Positions 53,976 through 63,718 are shown, numbered from the stretch's first letter. The stretch: 64,000 nt of DNA from Nostoc commune NIES-4072 (GCF_003113895.1 NZ_BDUD01000001.1:5886516-5950515), one strand, 5' to 3'. Notes: generated by a model not told the origin, from the sequence alone. Translations and numbers: made by a program.

Positions 53976-54527
53976 CTACTTAACTCCGAGTAATTCCACA
54001 TCAAACAGCAGAGTGGCGTTCGGTGGAATCACGCCACCAGCACCACGAGCGCCATAGCCTAACTCTGCGGGGATGATTAACTTACGACGACCGCCTACTT
54101 TCATAGTGCTAAGTCCTTCATCCCAACCTTTGATTACCTGTCCAACGCCAATTTTAAAGCTGAAGGGTTGGCCGCGATCGCGTGAACTATCAAACTTAGT
54201 ACCATCTTCTAAAGTGCCGACATAGTGAACTTCAACCGTTTGGCCAGGTTGAGGAGTCGCCCCAGTCCCCTCTTTTAACTCGACATACTTTAATCCAGAG
54301 GGGGTAGTTACGACATTATCACCAGACGAGGGGGTAGTTACGGCATTAGCATCAGACATAGTATGACTCGCAATTAGAGTATTATTTTCAGTTAAAGTTG
54401 TGGGCGCTGGCAGCGTTTGGGTTAATTCGGCAGCAATGGCAGTATTCTGCTTAGTGCCTAATTGCCCCACAACCAAAAGCACAACACACGCCAGCATGAA
54501 CGCCACGCTGAGGAAAATTGCTTTCAA
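53976..54527 (-). CDS. FKBP-type peptidyl-prolyl isomerase, secreted
   Basis: A 183-residue protein with an N-terminal signal or anchor segment ([20 protein letters not shown], residues 3-22) and a C-terminal FKBP domain: [42 protein letters not shown] and [24 protein letters not shown]. The catalytic-pocket residues typical of FKBP (Tyr in HYVG, Asp in FDSS, Trp in GWDEG, Tyr in LGYG) are present. It is probably lumenal or periplasmic. The Ser/Thr-rich linker between is low complexity, with a short duplication ([15 protein letters not shown]). Confidence 0.94.
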   Translation of the reverse strand: MKAIFLSVAFMLACVVLLVVGQLGTKQNTAIAAELTQTLPAPTTLTENNTLIASHTMSDANAVTTPSSGDNVVTTPSGLKYVELKEGTGATPQPGQTVEVHYVGTLEDGTKFDSSRDRGQPFSFKIGVGQVIKGWDEGLSTMKVGGRRKLIIPAELGYGARGAGGVIPPNATLLFDVELLGVK

Positions 54528-54605
54528 AATCAGTTCTCCTTACTTAGGTATCCTGGCAAAAACATTACCAACAGGACACAATTAGTTTAAATCAGAAAGG
54601 ACATC

Positions 54606-54929
54606 TTAACGCCAAAGCTTATTTTCTAAATCGCGCAATTGACGCTCTAAACGGTCAATTCTACCGCGCAACTCGTCTACTTCCGACTGGCGAGCTACCC
54701 CCAAATCCTGCATCATATTTCGCATTTGCCGTTGCATTTGAACATCAAAGTTTCCCTGCTCCGACTTTAACTGCTGGGCAATATCATCTATAACTGCTTT
54801 GGCTTGCTCTGGATTGAGCTTACCGTCTTTAACTAAATCATCGCTGACTTGGCGCAGTTTTTCTGCTACTAAAGATGTTGTGCCAAGACCCACCATCATA
54901 AGCTGTTGCAACCAGTTGTTGCTTTCCAT
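54606..54929 (-). CDS. Phasin-like small coiled-coil protein
   Basis: A 107-residue helical protein. The first 30 residues include a hydrophobic helix (WLQQLMMVGLGTTSLVAEKL), and the C-terminal 30 are a coiled coil (VDELRGRIDRLERQLRDLENKL). This matches the layout of phasin-family and YqiC/UbiK-type accessory proteins. Cyanobacterial homologs are usually annotated as phasin family or hypothetical. No catalytic motif is expected. It lies 78 nt upstream of the FKBP gene on the same strand. Confidence 0.8.
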   Translation of the reverse strand: MESNNWLQQLMMVGLGTTSLVAEKLRQVSDDLVKDGKLNPEQAKAVIDDIAQQLKSEQGNFDVQMQRQMRNMMQDLGVARQSEVDELRGRIDRLERQLRDLENKLWR

Positions 54930-55065
54930 ACTCCCTTCCTCTTAAATTATTTCAAACCAGCCGATTATTGCTCCTGAGTGTAGGCAATCAAGCTATGCTA
55001 AAAGCGTGGTTACTCTAGCCTACATCTCTATTTTGGCAAATTAGCAAACACAGAGATCGCAGGGT

Positions 55066-55374
55066 GTGCTTAGAGAACGACTCAAGTTTAAGGTTGTCCC
55101 GAATTTAAGGGAAAATTTTATTCAGAAGGACGCACAAATTTGGACAATAGGGCTGGCTGAATATCCTAAATTTCTCGCTAAAGAGGTTTGGATTAGCCTC
55201 AATGACCACACAGAAGTTACCCTTATCATTTTTTAGGCAACACTAGAGCAGTGGAAAGCCTTACCCTAAGCACATTTGCAGACTATTAAAGATAAATTTA
55301 TCCAAGGACTGAGAGAATTTTATCTAGTAGTGAAGTCAGCAAAGTATCAAGTACGGAAATTTCCCCATTTCTAG
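55066..55374 (+). pseudogene. Degenerate gene with two in-frame stops
   Basis: One frame reads LREN..QKDAQIWTIGLAEYPKF through EVWISLNDHTEVTLIIF, a stop (TAG), then ATLEQWKALP, a second stop (TAA), and resumes AHLQTIKDKFIQGLREFYLV to a stop at 55374. The amino-acid sequence is coherent on both sides of each stop, so this was a gene once. Its family is not recognised, although it resembles short conserved cyanobacterial proteins. No start or SD is convincing. GTG at 55066 opens the frame. Confidence 0.7.
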
Positions 55375-55445
55375 GTGAAAAATTACTCTCGACTCCAAGA
55401 GTTGGGGCTTAACAACAGGCAAGCTTCCGCCACAGTTACTAATGA

Positions 55446-55476
55446 AGCGATGTCTACGACGGGCTACGCCTACGCC
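55446..55476. repeat. 31-bp dispersed repeat, second copy
   Basis: Matches 25271-25301 at 30 of 31 positions (one G/C difference). It is intergenic here, between the pseudogene and a 2TM gene. Confidence 0.85.
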
Positions 55477-55627
55477 TCAAAAAATTATAGGAATCTAACT
55501 TAATTATTTCACGGCAATTCAAGTCATTGGTCATTAGTCATTAGTACCAATGACTAAATCGGCGGGAATCCCGCCGATTCGATTTGAGTTTTGCGGAATA
55601 TACTGAGAACCAAAACTTGATTTAGCA

Positions 55628-55674
55628 AGCTTTTCAGTCAACTTGGCTTTTCAAAAATCAAATTGGATTCCCAT
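55628..55674. repeat. Partial copy of the 31421 MITE-like element
   Basis: AGCTTTTCAGTC followed by TTTTCAAAAATCAAAT and GGATTCCCAT matches the right half of the element at 31421-31523. A further inverted core, GATTTTTGAAA, lies near 56528-56540. Confidence 0.65.
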
Positions 55675-55737
55675 CATAAAATGAGTTAAAACTTAAAGCA
55701 TCTTATTGACATCTCCATTCTTAAAAGTAGGGAGGAG

Positions 55738-56148
55738 TTAAATTTTTGTACGCCAATTCTGAAAAGCTATCTCATAACCCTCTGATTTACTCTGATAAAC
55801 ACTCCACCAATGAAAAAATAGTCCTAACCCCCATCCTAATACTGGAAAAATAGCCCAAAAATAACTAGGACTAGTTATTAGATTCAAAAGAATAAGGAAT
55901 AAATTCACCGCTACAAAGCTAACCAAATTTGCCCTAAAAGCTCTGCGTCGGAAAGTATTAAATGTGCGTCGCAAACGTTCCTCTTCTTCTTGAGCCAACC
56001 ACTTGTTTTCAGTTGCTTCCAAAATATCAGAAGAGATACCTAAGTCAGATGCCATTTCTCTAAGCTGTTCTCGTGAAAATCCACCTTCCTGTTTACGAGC
56101 GAGTGCTATTTGAAGGATTTTTTGCACATCTTCTGAATCGTAAGTCAT
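55738..56148 (-). CDS. 2TM domain-containing protein
   Basis: A 136-residue protein. The N-terminal 60 residues are helical and charged (DVQKILQIALARKQEGGFSREQLREMASDLGI, similar to an SHOCT/short DNA-binding-like helix pair). The C-terminal half has two membrane helices (RANLVSFVAVNLFLILLNLI; FWAIFPVLGWGLGLFFHWW), the 2TM architecture. No known function. The terminal RTKI ends at the stop at 55738. Confidence 0.85.
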   Translation of the reverse strand: MTYDSEDVQKILQIALARKQEGGFSREQLREMASDLGISSDILEATENKWLAQEEEERLRRTFNTFRRRAFRANLVSFVAVNLFLILLNLITSPSYFWAIFPVLGWGLGLFFHWWSVYQSKSEGYEIAFQNWRTKI

Positions 56149-56819
56149 TTTAATTACCTTATAAGTTTGTGTGTAAATGCGCCTTTGATTTCACGAGGTT
56201 TTCGCTAGGTTTTGTTCAATTCAGTTAGCGAATGCCTCTACATTTTGCACCCAATACTTAGTTAAATTTACACCCTTATTATTTTCTCACAATCGATTTA
56301 GAGCTACTGTATTTGTCAATACCTCTATATCGCTTTTATGACATTAAGCAAACATTATCTGAAAGTTGAATGCTAGTAGTGTCAGGAAAGACTGATTGAA
56401 ATTATGAATTACTAATTATTAATTATGTTGACGTACTTTTTTATTGAAATTGTATAGCGATCGCTCTGCCTCTGTATAAAAAAGGCGCGATGCCTGCGGT
56501 GGTAACCTACGCATCCTATGGGAATCGTATTTGATTTTTGAAATTATCTACGTGGGCGGGGAGTAGGGAGTAGGGAATAAAGAATTAGGCTTTTTGAACT
56601 GTACCGAGCTTTTTCAGAAATCAATTATTAGTCCTACAGAAGTGCTGGTAACTCATCCGCCTAGACATTGTATATGCAATTCTTTAAATTTATAAAAATA
56701 TAGACAATTATTTATGGTATCAATAAAAATTTTTATTCGCCCTACCTCTAACGATAGATAGATTTTATTAAATAAATAGTTTAGATTTGTAACAAGTTAC
56801 ACAGAACTAGGTAAAGCAC
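56149..56819. other. Intergenic region upstream of the fasciclin gene
   Basis: About 670 nt with no supported gene. It contains fragments of the dispersed repeat seen at 31421 and 55628 (for example GGGAATCGTATTTGATTTTTG near 56519 and GAGCTTTTTCAG near 56610), a HIP1-rich stretch (GCGATCGC and GCGCGATGCC), and an AT-rich 3' part likely to hold the fasciclin promoter. Confidence 0.5.
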
Positions 56820-57221
56820 ATGGCCAATATTGTTGACACCGCCGCTAATAATGGTTCTTTCAACACACTAGTTGCAGCAATCCAAGCAGCTGGTTTAGTA
56901 GATACACTGAAAGGTCCTGGGCCATTTACCGTCTTCGCACCTACTGATGAAGCGTTTAATAAGCTTCCAGCAGGTACAGTAGACGCATTACTTCAAGATA
57001 TTCCTAAGCTCACCAAAATCTTGACCTATCATGTAGTCTCAGGCAAGGTACTAGCTGCTGATGTAGTTAAGCTAAAGACAGCTACAACAGTTGAAGGTTC
57101 AGATGTAAAAATCGACGCTTCTAATGGCGTTAAAATCAATGATGCAACTGTTGCAGCAGCAGATGTTGCTGCTGATAACGGTGTCATCCACGTAATTGAC
57201 ACAGTTTTGATTCCTGCATAA
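56820..57221 (+). CDS. Fasciclin domain protein
   Basis: A 133-residue single FAS1 domain: [51 protein letters not shown] is the first half (FAPTD motif), followed by [12 protein letters not shown] and [14 protein letters not shown], the H-box. It lacks a signal peptide, so it is probably cytoplasmic or exported by a non-classical route. In bacteria such proteins are associated with adhesion or stress, mostly unproven. Codon use is even. Confidence 0.95.
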   Translation: MANIVDTAANNGSFNTLVAAIQAAGLVDTLKGPGPFTVFAPTDEAFNKLPAGTVDALLQDIPKLTKILTYHVVSGKVLAADVVKLKTATTVEGSDVKIDASNGVKINDATVAAADVAADNGVIHVIDTVLIPA

Positions 57222-57323
57222 GCAAACGTCAGAATAGCTAATGCTATTTTTGGGGCGACGGCTATCTGTAGTCGTTTCTCTATGACAGTGTGGTTGAATG
57301 TTTTTTAGTAAACACCAACTACC

Positions 57324-57360
57324 AATAAATCCATCTAGATACTGTCTAGATGGATTTATT
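57324..57360. terminator. Strong bidirectional hairpin between fasciclin and sfsA
   Basis: AATAAATCCATCTAGA (57324-57339) pairs perfectly with TCTAGATGGATTTATT (57345-57360) around a 5-nt loop. It lies between convergent genes. It is a likely terminator for both, although the T-run is short. Confidence 0.65.
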
Positions 57361-57391
57361 GTTTCATGCGTTTAGATTTAATTAGGTATAA

Positions 57392-58117
57392 TCAAATTTT
57401 TAGTTTAGCCAAACCCAAATAACGGATACCTTCGGGGGAAATATCAAAACGGCAAGGTAAGACTTCTAAACCGAGAGCGATCGCATCGCGTAATAATCTA
57501 CCATATATAGGATCTGTGCGATCGCCAGGGGAGAACTCAGTACAATCACTACGATTAATAAAGTAAAGCATCACGGCACGAGTTAGAGGTAACAGCGCCA
57601 TTAGTTCTCGCAAATGCTTTTGTCCTCTTGTAGTCTCCGTGTCAGGGAATAAAGCTAGTCTCCCCTCAGACAAAGTTGTATTTTTCACTTCTAAATAAAT
57701 TGGGCGTTCCTCATCACTCCCCGTTAAGAAAAAATCCACTCGACTTTTTTTATCTAGCCCATAAACCACCTCACCCTTGATTTGGCTATAGTCGCCCAAT
57801 TCTGGGAAAAGATATTTCGCCAAAGCTAGCTTTACCACCCGATTGGGCAAGAAAGTATTTATGCCTACCCAAGTCGGCTCGTTGTCATGTACCTGAATTA
57901 GTTCTAAAGTGTAAGCCAATTTGCGGTTAAGATTATCACTTTTGGAAAGCTGTACAGCACTTTGGGGAGTTGATACTCCAGTCATTGGCCCTGTATTTGG
58001 ACAGTGTGCTGTCACTATTTCGCCAGAAGTAAGTTGAACGTCAGCAAAAAACCGCTTGTAACGCTTGAGTAAAATACCCGGATACAAAGGTGGGTAGCGA
58101 TAAAGCCAATCTATCAT
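57392..58117 (-). CDS. sfsA: Sugar fermentation stimulation protein SfsA (DNA/RNA nuclease)
   Basis: A 241-residue SfsA family protein. PPLYPGILLKRYKRFFADVQL is the N-terminal OB-like region, and VTAHCPNTGPMTGV the conserved NTG motif. SRVDFFLTG and YLEVKNTTL form the nuclease-type core (D and ExK), with LFPDTETTRGQKHLREL after it. Family length is about 230-240. The family is described as a PD-(D/E)XK nuclease, with physiological role unclear. Confidence 0.95.
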   Translation of the reverse strand: MIDWLYRYPPLYPGILLKRYKRFFADVQLTSGEIVTAHCPNTGPMTGVSTPQSAVQLSKSDNLNRKLAYTLELIQVHDNEPTWVGINTFLPNRVVKLALAKYLFPELGDYSQIKGEVVYGLDKKSRVDFFLTGSDEERPIYLEVKNTTLSEGRLALFPDTETTRGQKHLRELMALLPLTRAVMLYFINRSDCTEFSPGDRTDPIYGRLLRDAIALGLEVLPCRFDISPEGIRYLGLAKLKI

Positions 58118-58360
58118 TATAAAACCTTGTTGCTGCTAGTAAATATACGTCGATTCCTTACCTATCTACCCCTCAATAGCAGATATTTTCAGCAGCTACT
58201 CCGCCCTGCGGCAGAATTTGAGTAACTTTCTATATCATGGATTGTCAATTTTTGTAGTCAAATTAACAACATAGTAATAAAAAGTAGCATACACTAAGTA
58301 TTATAAGTCTCCCATAAAGAAAAATTCGGGAGAATTTCAATATGCAAGGAGGTAAATCCT

Positions 58361-59029
58361 ATGCAAAAATTGGGGACAGCAACGGAATTAGAATATGCTT
58401 TTCTGTTTACTCTAAGAAAGGTAAATTCGATAAATCCAGAAGGTTTCAAACCATTTTTTAGTAATATGCCTATTGACCCTTATATCAAAGGCAACTATCG
58501 TTCGAGAAGATTATCTCGGTTTATAGTTTCTGGAAATGGTTTAATCAAATTACCTCATGGCTACTTCTTTCAAAGTAAAGAGGATAATCCATTAATGGGT
58601 GGCATCAAAAGAGAGTTTGCAGAATTAGATGATGCACTCATAAAACTTGATATTTTTAAAAATCTTGTTTTAGCATTTAGTGATTCTTGTAAACTTCATC
58701 CTGAAGCTGAAATCGGAGTTCATCAAATTAGAATTACTTGTTCACCAGGGAATTTTGGCAATCTAGCGCCTGAAGGTATACATCAAGATGGAACTGATTT
58801 TATTGGCATATTTTCAGTAGACAGAGATAATATTCAAGGTGGAGAAGCACATTTGTATACTGCCAAAAAAGAAAAACCTGTGTTTAGCAAAGTTCTAAAT
58901 CCGGGTGAACTATTATTGGTTAACGATCATGAATTTTTCCACTTCGGCAATCCCATAAAACCACAAACTGATGCTCAAGGAAGCTTGGATGTTTTTGTAC
59001 TGACTTCTCCTAGCTTACTTTCAGGATAA
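58361..59029 (+). CDS. 2OG-Fe dioxygenase family protein (BsmA/IDO-like)
   Basis: A 222-residue Fe(II)/2-oxoglutarate dioxygenase of the PF10014 type. The HxD metal pair is in EGIHQDGTDF, the distal histidine in HEFFHFGNPI, and an arginine in GNYRSRR or the C-terminal region may bind 2OG. Characterised relatives hydroxylate free amino acids such as L-isoleucine. The SD AAGGAGGTAA precedes the ATG by a good spacing. It is monocistronic. Substrate is unknown. Confidence 0.9.
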   Translation: MQKLGTATELEYAFLFTLRKVNSINPEGFKPFFSNMPIDPYIKGNYRSRRLSRFIVSGNGLIKLPHGYFFQSKEDNPLMGGIKREFAELDDALIKLDIFKNLVLAFSDSCKLHPEAEIGVHQIRITCSPGNFGNLAPEGIHQDGTDFIGIFSVDRDNIQGGEAHLYTAKKEKPVFSKVLNPGELLLVNDHEFFHFGNPIKPQTDAQGSLDVFVLTSPSLLSG

Positions 59030-59507
59030 CTTTAGTTAACTGTAAATATTTACAATTTACGAGATATGGGGAATTGAATGTAGTCATTTCCCCATTTTTT
59101 TATTTGTAATTGGAAATAATCGTGCTGATATAGCAATCCCAGATGAGTTGTGAAAATCGACAGGCTCAGATCCCCGACTTCTTTGAGAAATCGGGGATCT
59201 TATTGTTCACGAATGATTTAGGACTGCTATAGTGGTTTATCTAACTTGATTGCTAAAGTTGCCATATCAATTCATAAAGCCACAATTTTTTCTATCGTTG
59301 AAATCTTATTAGCCCTGTTAGTTAGCCCGGCATCTTTACAAACCGGAAGCATAAATCCAGAATAACCATAGATTCTTATTGATACATTTTTTAATACACC
59401 AGAAGAAAAGCACGCTGAATACTTAAAATATTAAAGGTAAGTGTATAGGTGAGGCTACGAAACAAGCGTGCTGGAATTCAACTAACTGAATCAACCAAAC
59501 AAATGCT
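59030..59507. other. Intergenic region between the dioxygenase and TPR genes
   Basis: Contains GTAAATATTTAC (59041-59052), a small palindrome after the dioxygenase stop, the MITE-like element at 59129-59231, and about 270 nt of further sequence without an ORF of note. No RNA gene was recognised. Confidence 0.5.
59129..59231. mobile_element. MITE-like element with TATAGCA ends
   Basis: TATAGCAATCC (59129-59139) is mirrored by GGACTGCTATA (59221-59231) with one mismatch. In the middle (59168-59200) a 33-nt near-perfect palindrome (AGATCCCCGA.. / ..TCGGGGATCT) forms a long hairpin. The element is 103 bp long and non-coding. Confidence 0.65.
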
Positions 59508-60776
59508 ATGAATGACGAATTCTACAATAGAGGATTGGAAAAGGCTAGGCGAAAAGACTACGCTGGAGCAATTGAGGAATTTAACCATGCTTTACAACTG
59601 ACACCTTACTTTACCGAAGCTTACTTGCAACGGGGTTTGGCACATTATGACTCAGGAGCAATCCTTAAAGCTGTTTCAGATTATACCGAAGCCATAAAGT
59701 TGAATCCTGAGAGTGTAGAGGCATATTATTGTCGTGGATTGGCTAGGGTGGCGCTGAAAAATTTACCGGGGGCGCTAGATGATGTTGAACGCGCTATTCG
59801 TCTCAATCTCAATTATGCTCCTGCTTATAATCTACGGGGGATAGTGCGGCGCAAACAGGGTTATATTCAAGACGCGATCGCTAATTTTAAAAAAGCTGCT
59901 GGGTTATATCTAGAACAACAGGATAAAGACAATTGTCGTCTGTGTTTGGAACAAATTAAACAGCTACAACCCCAAGAATTACCTGTTGTACAACAATCAC
60001 CTTCTTCAAATGCGCCCATTTTATCCACAAATGAATATTTCACGCAATTATTAGAAAAGGCTGAAAAGGGAGATACCCAAGAGGCACTCGCCGATTTAAA
60101 TTGGGTATTAAAAGCTGATCCGCAAGATGCCCAAGCTTACTGCTGTCGTGGGGTTGTGCGTTGTAAAATGGGTAATTATCGAGAAGCGATCGCAGATTTT
60201 AATCAAGCATTGCGATTAGATTTTCAAGATGCCATTGTCTATCGCAATCGAGGTAAAGCCCGTTCTATATTGGGCGATCATCAAGGTGCGATCGCGGATC
60301 TGAATCAAGCACTTCAGATGCAACCCGAAGATCCTTTAGTCTATATTGCCAGAGGTAATGCCTATCGGACAATGGGTAATTATTTCGGTGCAATTCAAGA
60401 TTACACCCAAGCATTAAAAATAAACCCTAATGATGCTCAAGCTTACTACAATCGCGGCATTGCCTATACTTGCACAGAAGAAATGCAAAATGCCTTAGAA
60501 GATTATCAACGGGCGGCGAGTATTTTTTGTGAACAAGAAGACTGGGGAAATTATCAACAAGTCTTAAGTAGCTTAGAAAAAATTCAAAAATTTAGTCCAG
60601 AGTCAAAAAAGCAAAAATATAACCTACTACGTCAGCGACTTTTGCGAATGGTTGGCGGATATTGGGAAATTGCTGAAAGATTAATTCAGCAGAAGCAATA
60701 TTACCATCCTGGGATGTCAGACGATTGGTATTTGCAAAAAGTGATTGATGATTTAGAACGCGATCGCGGTAGATAA
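59508..60776 (+). CDS. TPR repeat protein
   Basis: A 422-residue protein of about nine tetratricopeptide repeats in two blocks (residues about 4-140 and 180-345), each with the usual AxxxxxxxxxxxP pattern (AIEEFNHALQLTPYFTEAYLQRGLAHY; AIADFNQALRLDFQDAIVYRNRGKA). A low-complexity linker lies between. The C-terminus (WEIAERLIQQKQYYHPGMSDDWYLQKVIDDLERDRGR) is helical and not TPR. It is a protein-protein scaffold with no signal peptide. Partners are unknown. Confidence 0.93.
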   Translation: MNDEFYNRGLEKARRKDYAGAIEEFNHALQLTPYFTEAYLQRGLAHYDSGAILKAVSDYTEAIKLNPESVEAYYCRGLARVALKNLPGALDDVERAIRLNLNYAPAYNLRGIVRRKQGYIQDAIANFKKAAGLYLEQQDKDNCRLCLEQIKQLQPQELPVVQQSPSSNAPILSTNEYFTQLLEKAEKGDTQEALADLNWVLKADPQDAQAYCCRGVVRCKMGNYREAIADFNQALRLDFQDAIVYRNRGKARSILGDHQGAIADLNQALQMQPEDPLVYIARGNAYRTMGNYFGAIQDYTQALKINPNDAQAYYNRGIAYTCTEEMQNALEDYQRAASIFCEQEDWGNYQQVLSSLEKIQKFSPESKKQKYNLLRQRLLRMVGGYWEIAERLIQQKQYYHPGMSDDWYLQKVIDDLERDRGR

Positions 60777-60904
60777 TATTATGTCCGCCAAATTACCCGT
60801 AATAAAAGAACCCCACCCCCAACCCCCTCCCGCTTTTCGAGAGGGGACTATGATGTACCTCATTTAATTAAGAAAAGCTATAAGTAATCAAGCGGACATA
60901 ATAT
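60776..60904. mobile_element. Nested MITE-like element with 13-bp perfect terminal inverted repeats
   Basis: ATATTATGTCCGC (60776-60788) is exactly mirrored by GCGGACATAATAT (60892-60904). Inside, at about 60805-60885, lies an inverted copy of parts of the 34952 element (GGTACATCA and GGTTGGGGGTGGGGTT in reverse). The TPR stop codon lies exactly at the left end. No coding capacity. Confidence 0.65.
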
Positions 60905-60926
60905 CACTTGTTATTTTCCAATGAAA

Positions 60927-62525
60927 CTAACTGACTACCGCTTCCGCTTTTTCCTCCGCTTTTTCCTTCACTAGCACATAAGGCGTTTCTGCACCTTGTG
61001 CGAGATATTCAGCTAGCTGACTTTCAATTTGATCGCGCACAATTTGCCGGTACTCTAGAAAATGCTCGTTGTGGGCACAAGCTGCGATGTAATGTTCAAT
61101 AACTCCAGGGTTACGCTTGAGAATACTAAACAAATGATGCCAGAACTTCCAACGGGTTTCTCGTTTGATTCCTTGTCGCCAAATTACAATTAGCAACGCT
61201 TTCACAACCACCCACTCTGGCATTTTCGCTGGCGCTTTCCAGCTTGGCAAACCCATCATCAAGAAACAGCGATAGGTACGATCCAAGTACTGCACTGGGT
61301 CATATAAAGTACAAAATGCTTCAATATATTCTCGTGCAAGTTCTTCCAGAGGACGGGTGGGGAGGAAATTCATCAATGTTGTTTGATTGATGTTGCCATC
61401 TTGATTTTCCCGGAGTCGTCCTTCTTTTTTCAGGCGATGCCAAAGCGCAGTATTAGGTAACGCTTGCAACATGGCAAAGGTAGTAGAGGGAATTGCTGCT
61501 TGTTCTGCAAAGCGGACAATGCGATCGCCTGCACCTGCTTTTTCGCCATCAAACCCGATAATAAACCCAGCCATTGGGCGCAATCCGGCTTTGATAATGG
61601 TTTCCACTGCCTCAGTTAGAGAACTGCGAGTATTTTGAAACTTCTTGGTCATTTGCAAACTATCCTCATCCGGCGTTTCGATTCCCAAAAACACCGCCGA
61701 GAAACCGCACTCAACCATCAGCTCTAACATTTCTGCGTCTTGGGCTAAGTCAATTGAAGCTTCAGTGTCAAACCGGAAGGGATACTTGTGTTCTGCCATC
61801 CAAACTTTTAACTCTTTGAGCAACAATTTTACATTTCGTTTGTTGCCAATAAAGTTATCATCCACCATGAACACACCCCGCCGCCAACCCAATTCATAGA
61901 GGTAATCTAACTCTGCTAACAGTTGGGCTGGGGTTTTGGTGCGCGGTTTGCGCCCGTAGAGAACAATAATGTCGCAAAATTCGCACTGGAAGGGACACCC
62001 GCGCGAAAACTGCACCGACATCATGTCATAAGCATCCAATTCTAATAAATCAAAGCGGGGTATTGGTGTGCTGGTGACATCAGGTTTCTCGGTGGCGCGG
62101 AAAGTGCCAGATGTGTCTCCCCGTTTGATTGCCTCAATAAACATAGGGAGAGTAATTTCGCCTTCATCCAAAATCAGAAAATCTGCACCAACATTTTCAA
62201 CTTCGTGAGGTACAGAGGTGGGGTAGGGGCCGCCAACTGCGACTAACTTACCACGTTTTTTGGCTTCCTGGATTTGTTCAAGTAAATCTTGTTTCTGGAC
62301 AATCATCGCAGAGAGAATTACTATATCTGCCCATTCCCATTCTGCTTCTGTTGCTGCGCGGATGTTGCGATCAACCAACTTAAATTCCCATTCTTGGGGT
62401 AGAATCGCCGCTACTGTTACTAAACCCAGAGGTGGTAATAAAACCTTGCGATCGACTAACTCCAAGATTTTTTCATAAGACCAAAAGGTTTTGGGAAATA
62501 TTGGATACACTAACAAGATTCGCAT
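60927..62525 (-). CDS. B12-binding radical SAM protein (DUF4070 type)
   Basis: A 532-residue protein with an N-terminal cobalamin-binding domain (about 1-160, RILLVYPIFPKTFWSYEKI..LVAVGGPYPTSV) and a radical SAM core. FSRGCPFQCEFCDII is the CxxxCxxC iron-sulfur motif. The C-terminal region (about 400-520) is DUF4070. This layout belongs to class B radical SAM methylases or related enzymes. The hopanoid C-2 methylase HpnP is a close-sounding relative by layout, but no hopanoid gene is nearby and substrate is not assignable. Confidence 0.85.
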   Translation of the reverse strand: MRILLVYPIFPKTFWSYEKILELVDRKVLLPPLGLVTVAAILPQEWEFKLVDRNIRAATEAEWEWADIVILSAMIVQKQDLLEQIQEAKKRGKLVAVGGPYPTSVPHEVENVGADFLILDEGEITLPMFIEAIKRGDTSGTFRATEKPDVTSTPIPRFDLLELDAYDMMSVQFSRGCPFQCEFCDIIVLYGRKPRTKTPAQLLAELDYLYELGWRRGVFMVDDNFIGNKRNVKLLLKELKVWMAEHKYPFRFDTEASIDLAQDAEMLELMVECGFSAVFLGIETPDEDSLQMTKKFQNTRSSLTEAVETIIKAGLRPMAGFIIGFDGEKAGAGDRIVRFAEQAAIPSTTFAMLQALPNTALWHRLKKEGRLRENQDGNINQTTLMNFLPTRPLEELAREYIEAFCTLYDPVQYLDRTYRCFLMMGLPSWKAPAKMPEWVVVKALLIVIWRQGIKRETRWKFWHHLFSILKRNPGVIEHYIAACAHNEHFLEYRQIVRDQIESQLAEYLAQGAETPYVLVKEKAEEKAEAVVS

Positions 62526-62761
62526 GTAGTATCAATCCTCACACTTTGATTGTTATCCCACTCTAACGAAAATAAAGAGCTATTGACTTTTTATTAAAGT
62601 TGTTCTATCTTAACATTCCGGTTAATTTATACATACTCATAAAAATATTGCCTGATTTTTTCTACTGACAGGCTGTACTTACGCAAGCTTTTACTAATTT
62701 TTTAAATATCCTTGATTTGGTATGAGATGTTTTTAACTCAATATTAAGAGTGTTAAATACT

Positions 62762-63718
62762 CTACTTGGCACTTTTAACACCACTAATTTTTAAAACATC
62801 ACTCATAGTTGCACAATAATTTGGCAAACCGAAACTATCGGGATTGATGAATGTTTCATAAGTAAAATGCCGATAGTTCATGCAAAACCGATCCCAAGCG
62901 GCCATCCGAATGCGGAACAAAACAATAATCAAATTAGCCAATGCTATAGATATGGGAATGCGAAAGTAAATCTTTTTGCCCAAATAAGCACAAACTTGTT
63001 TCACTGCTTGATTAGCAGTTAACGGTGCTTGACCTAAAACAAGCCAACGTGGTTGATCGTTTTCGATAGGATGATCGATTAAATATTGCACAACAGTGGC
63101 AATATCTCGTCCGTGGATAAAGTGAAAACTGCCATCTGCTTCTAAAAAGCGAATCAAATTGATATATTTCGTCACTTCTGCAATACCAGATGTGATAGGA
63201 GAATAGGGTTTATTAGCATCACCACCCAAAACTAAAGTCGGAAATACTGTGGTAATTTTGGGTGCGATCGCTAATTTTTCTTTTTTCTCTAAACACTCAT
63301 ATTTGGAACGGATATAATCTGTCCCAATTTCCCCAGCTTCTTTTAATGGTTGATTGTACCGATCCAAAACGCTAGCTGTCGAAAAATAAATCACCTGCTG
63401 GCAACGTTCTGGATCTAGCAGTTCCAGCAACTCTATAGTCTTGACGACGTTAATATCAAATGTCTTATCACCACCCCAAGCTGTGGCTGTGAGTACTGCC
63501 GTATCAATTGTAGATAGCAAATCGGCAAATTGGCGAATATTTTGCATATCACCTTGCAAAACGTTGATACCCGAACGTGCCTTAATATCAACTTGCAGTT
63601 TGCTTGGGTTCCTAACTAGTAGATACAATTCGTAATCTGTTTCGTTAATTAAGGCTTCTGTTAAATAATGACCTACACAACCACTTGCACCAGTCACTAA
63701 AATCCGTTTCTGGCTCAT
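62762..63718 (-). CDS. NAD-dependent epimerase/dehydratase family (SDR)
   Basis: A 318-residue extended SDR. The nucleotide-binding motif RILVTGASGCVGHYL is at residues 4-18. NVLQGDMQN and VIYFSTASVLD (the serine position) follow, but the usual YxxxK is replaced by YIRSKYECLEK, which keeps Tyr and Lys in the right spacing. The substrate is unknown. It lies upstream, on the minus strand, of the radical SAM gene by 236 nt. It is probably a reductase or epimerase of sugar or lipid precursors. Confidence 0.9.
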   Translation of the reverse strand: MSQKRILVTGASGCVGHYLTEALINETDYELYLLVRNPSKLQVDIKARSGINVLQGDMQNIRQFADLLSTIDTAVLTATAWGGDKTFDINVVKTIELLELLDPERCQQVIYFSTASVLDRYNQPLKEAGEIGTDYIRSKYECLEKKEKLAIAPKITTVFPTLVLGGDANKPYSPITSGIAEVTKYINLIRFLEADGSFHFIHGRDIATVVQYLIDHPIENDQPRWLVLGQAPLTANQAVKQVCAYLGKKIYFRIPISIALANLIIVLFRIRMAAWDRFCMNYRHFTYETFINPDSFGLPNYCATMSDVLKISGVKSAK

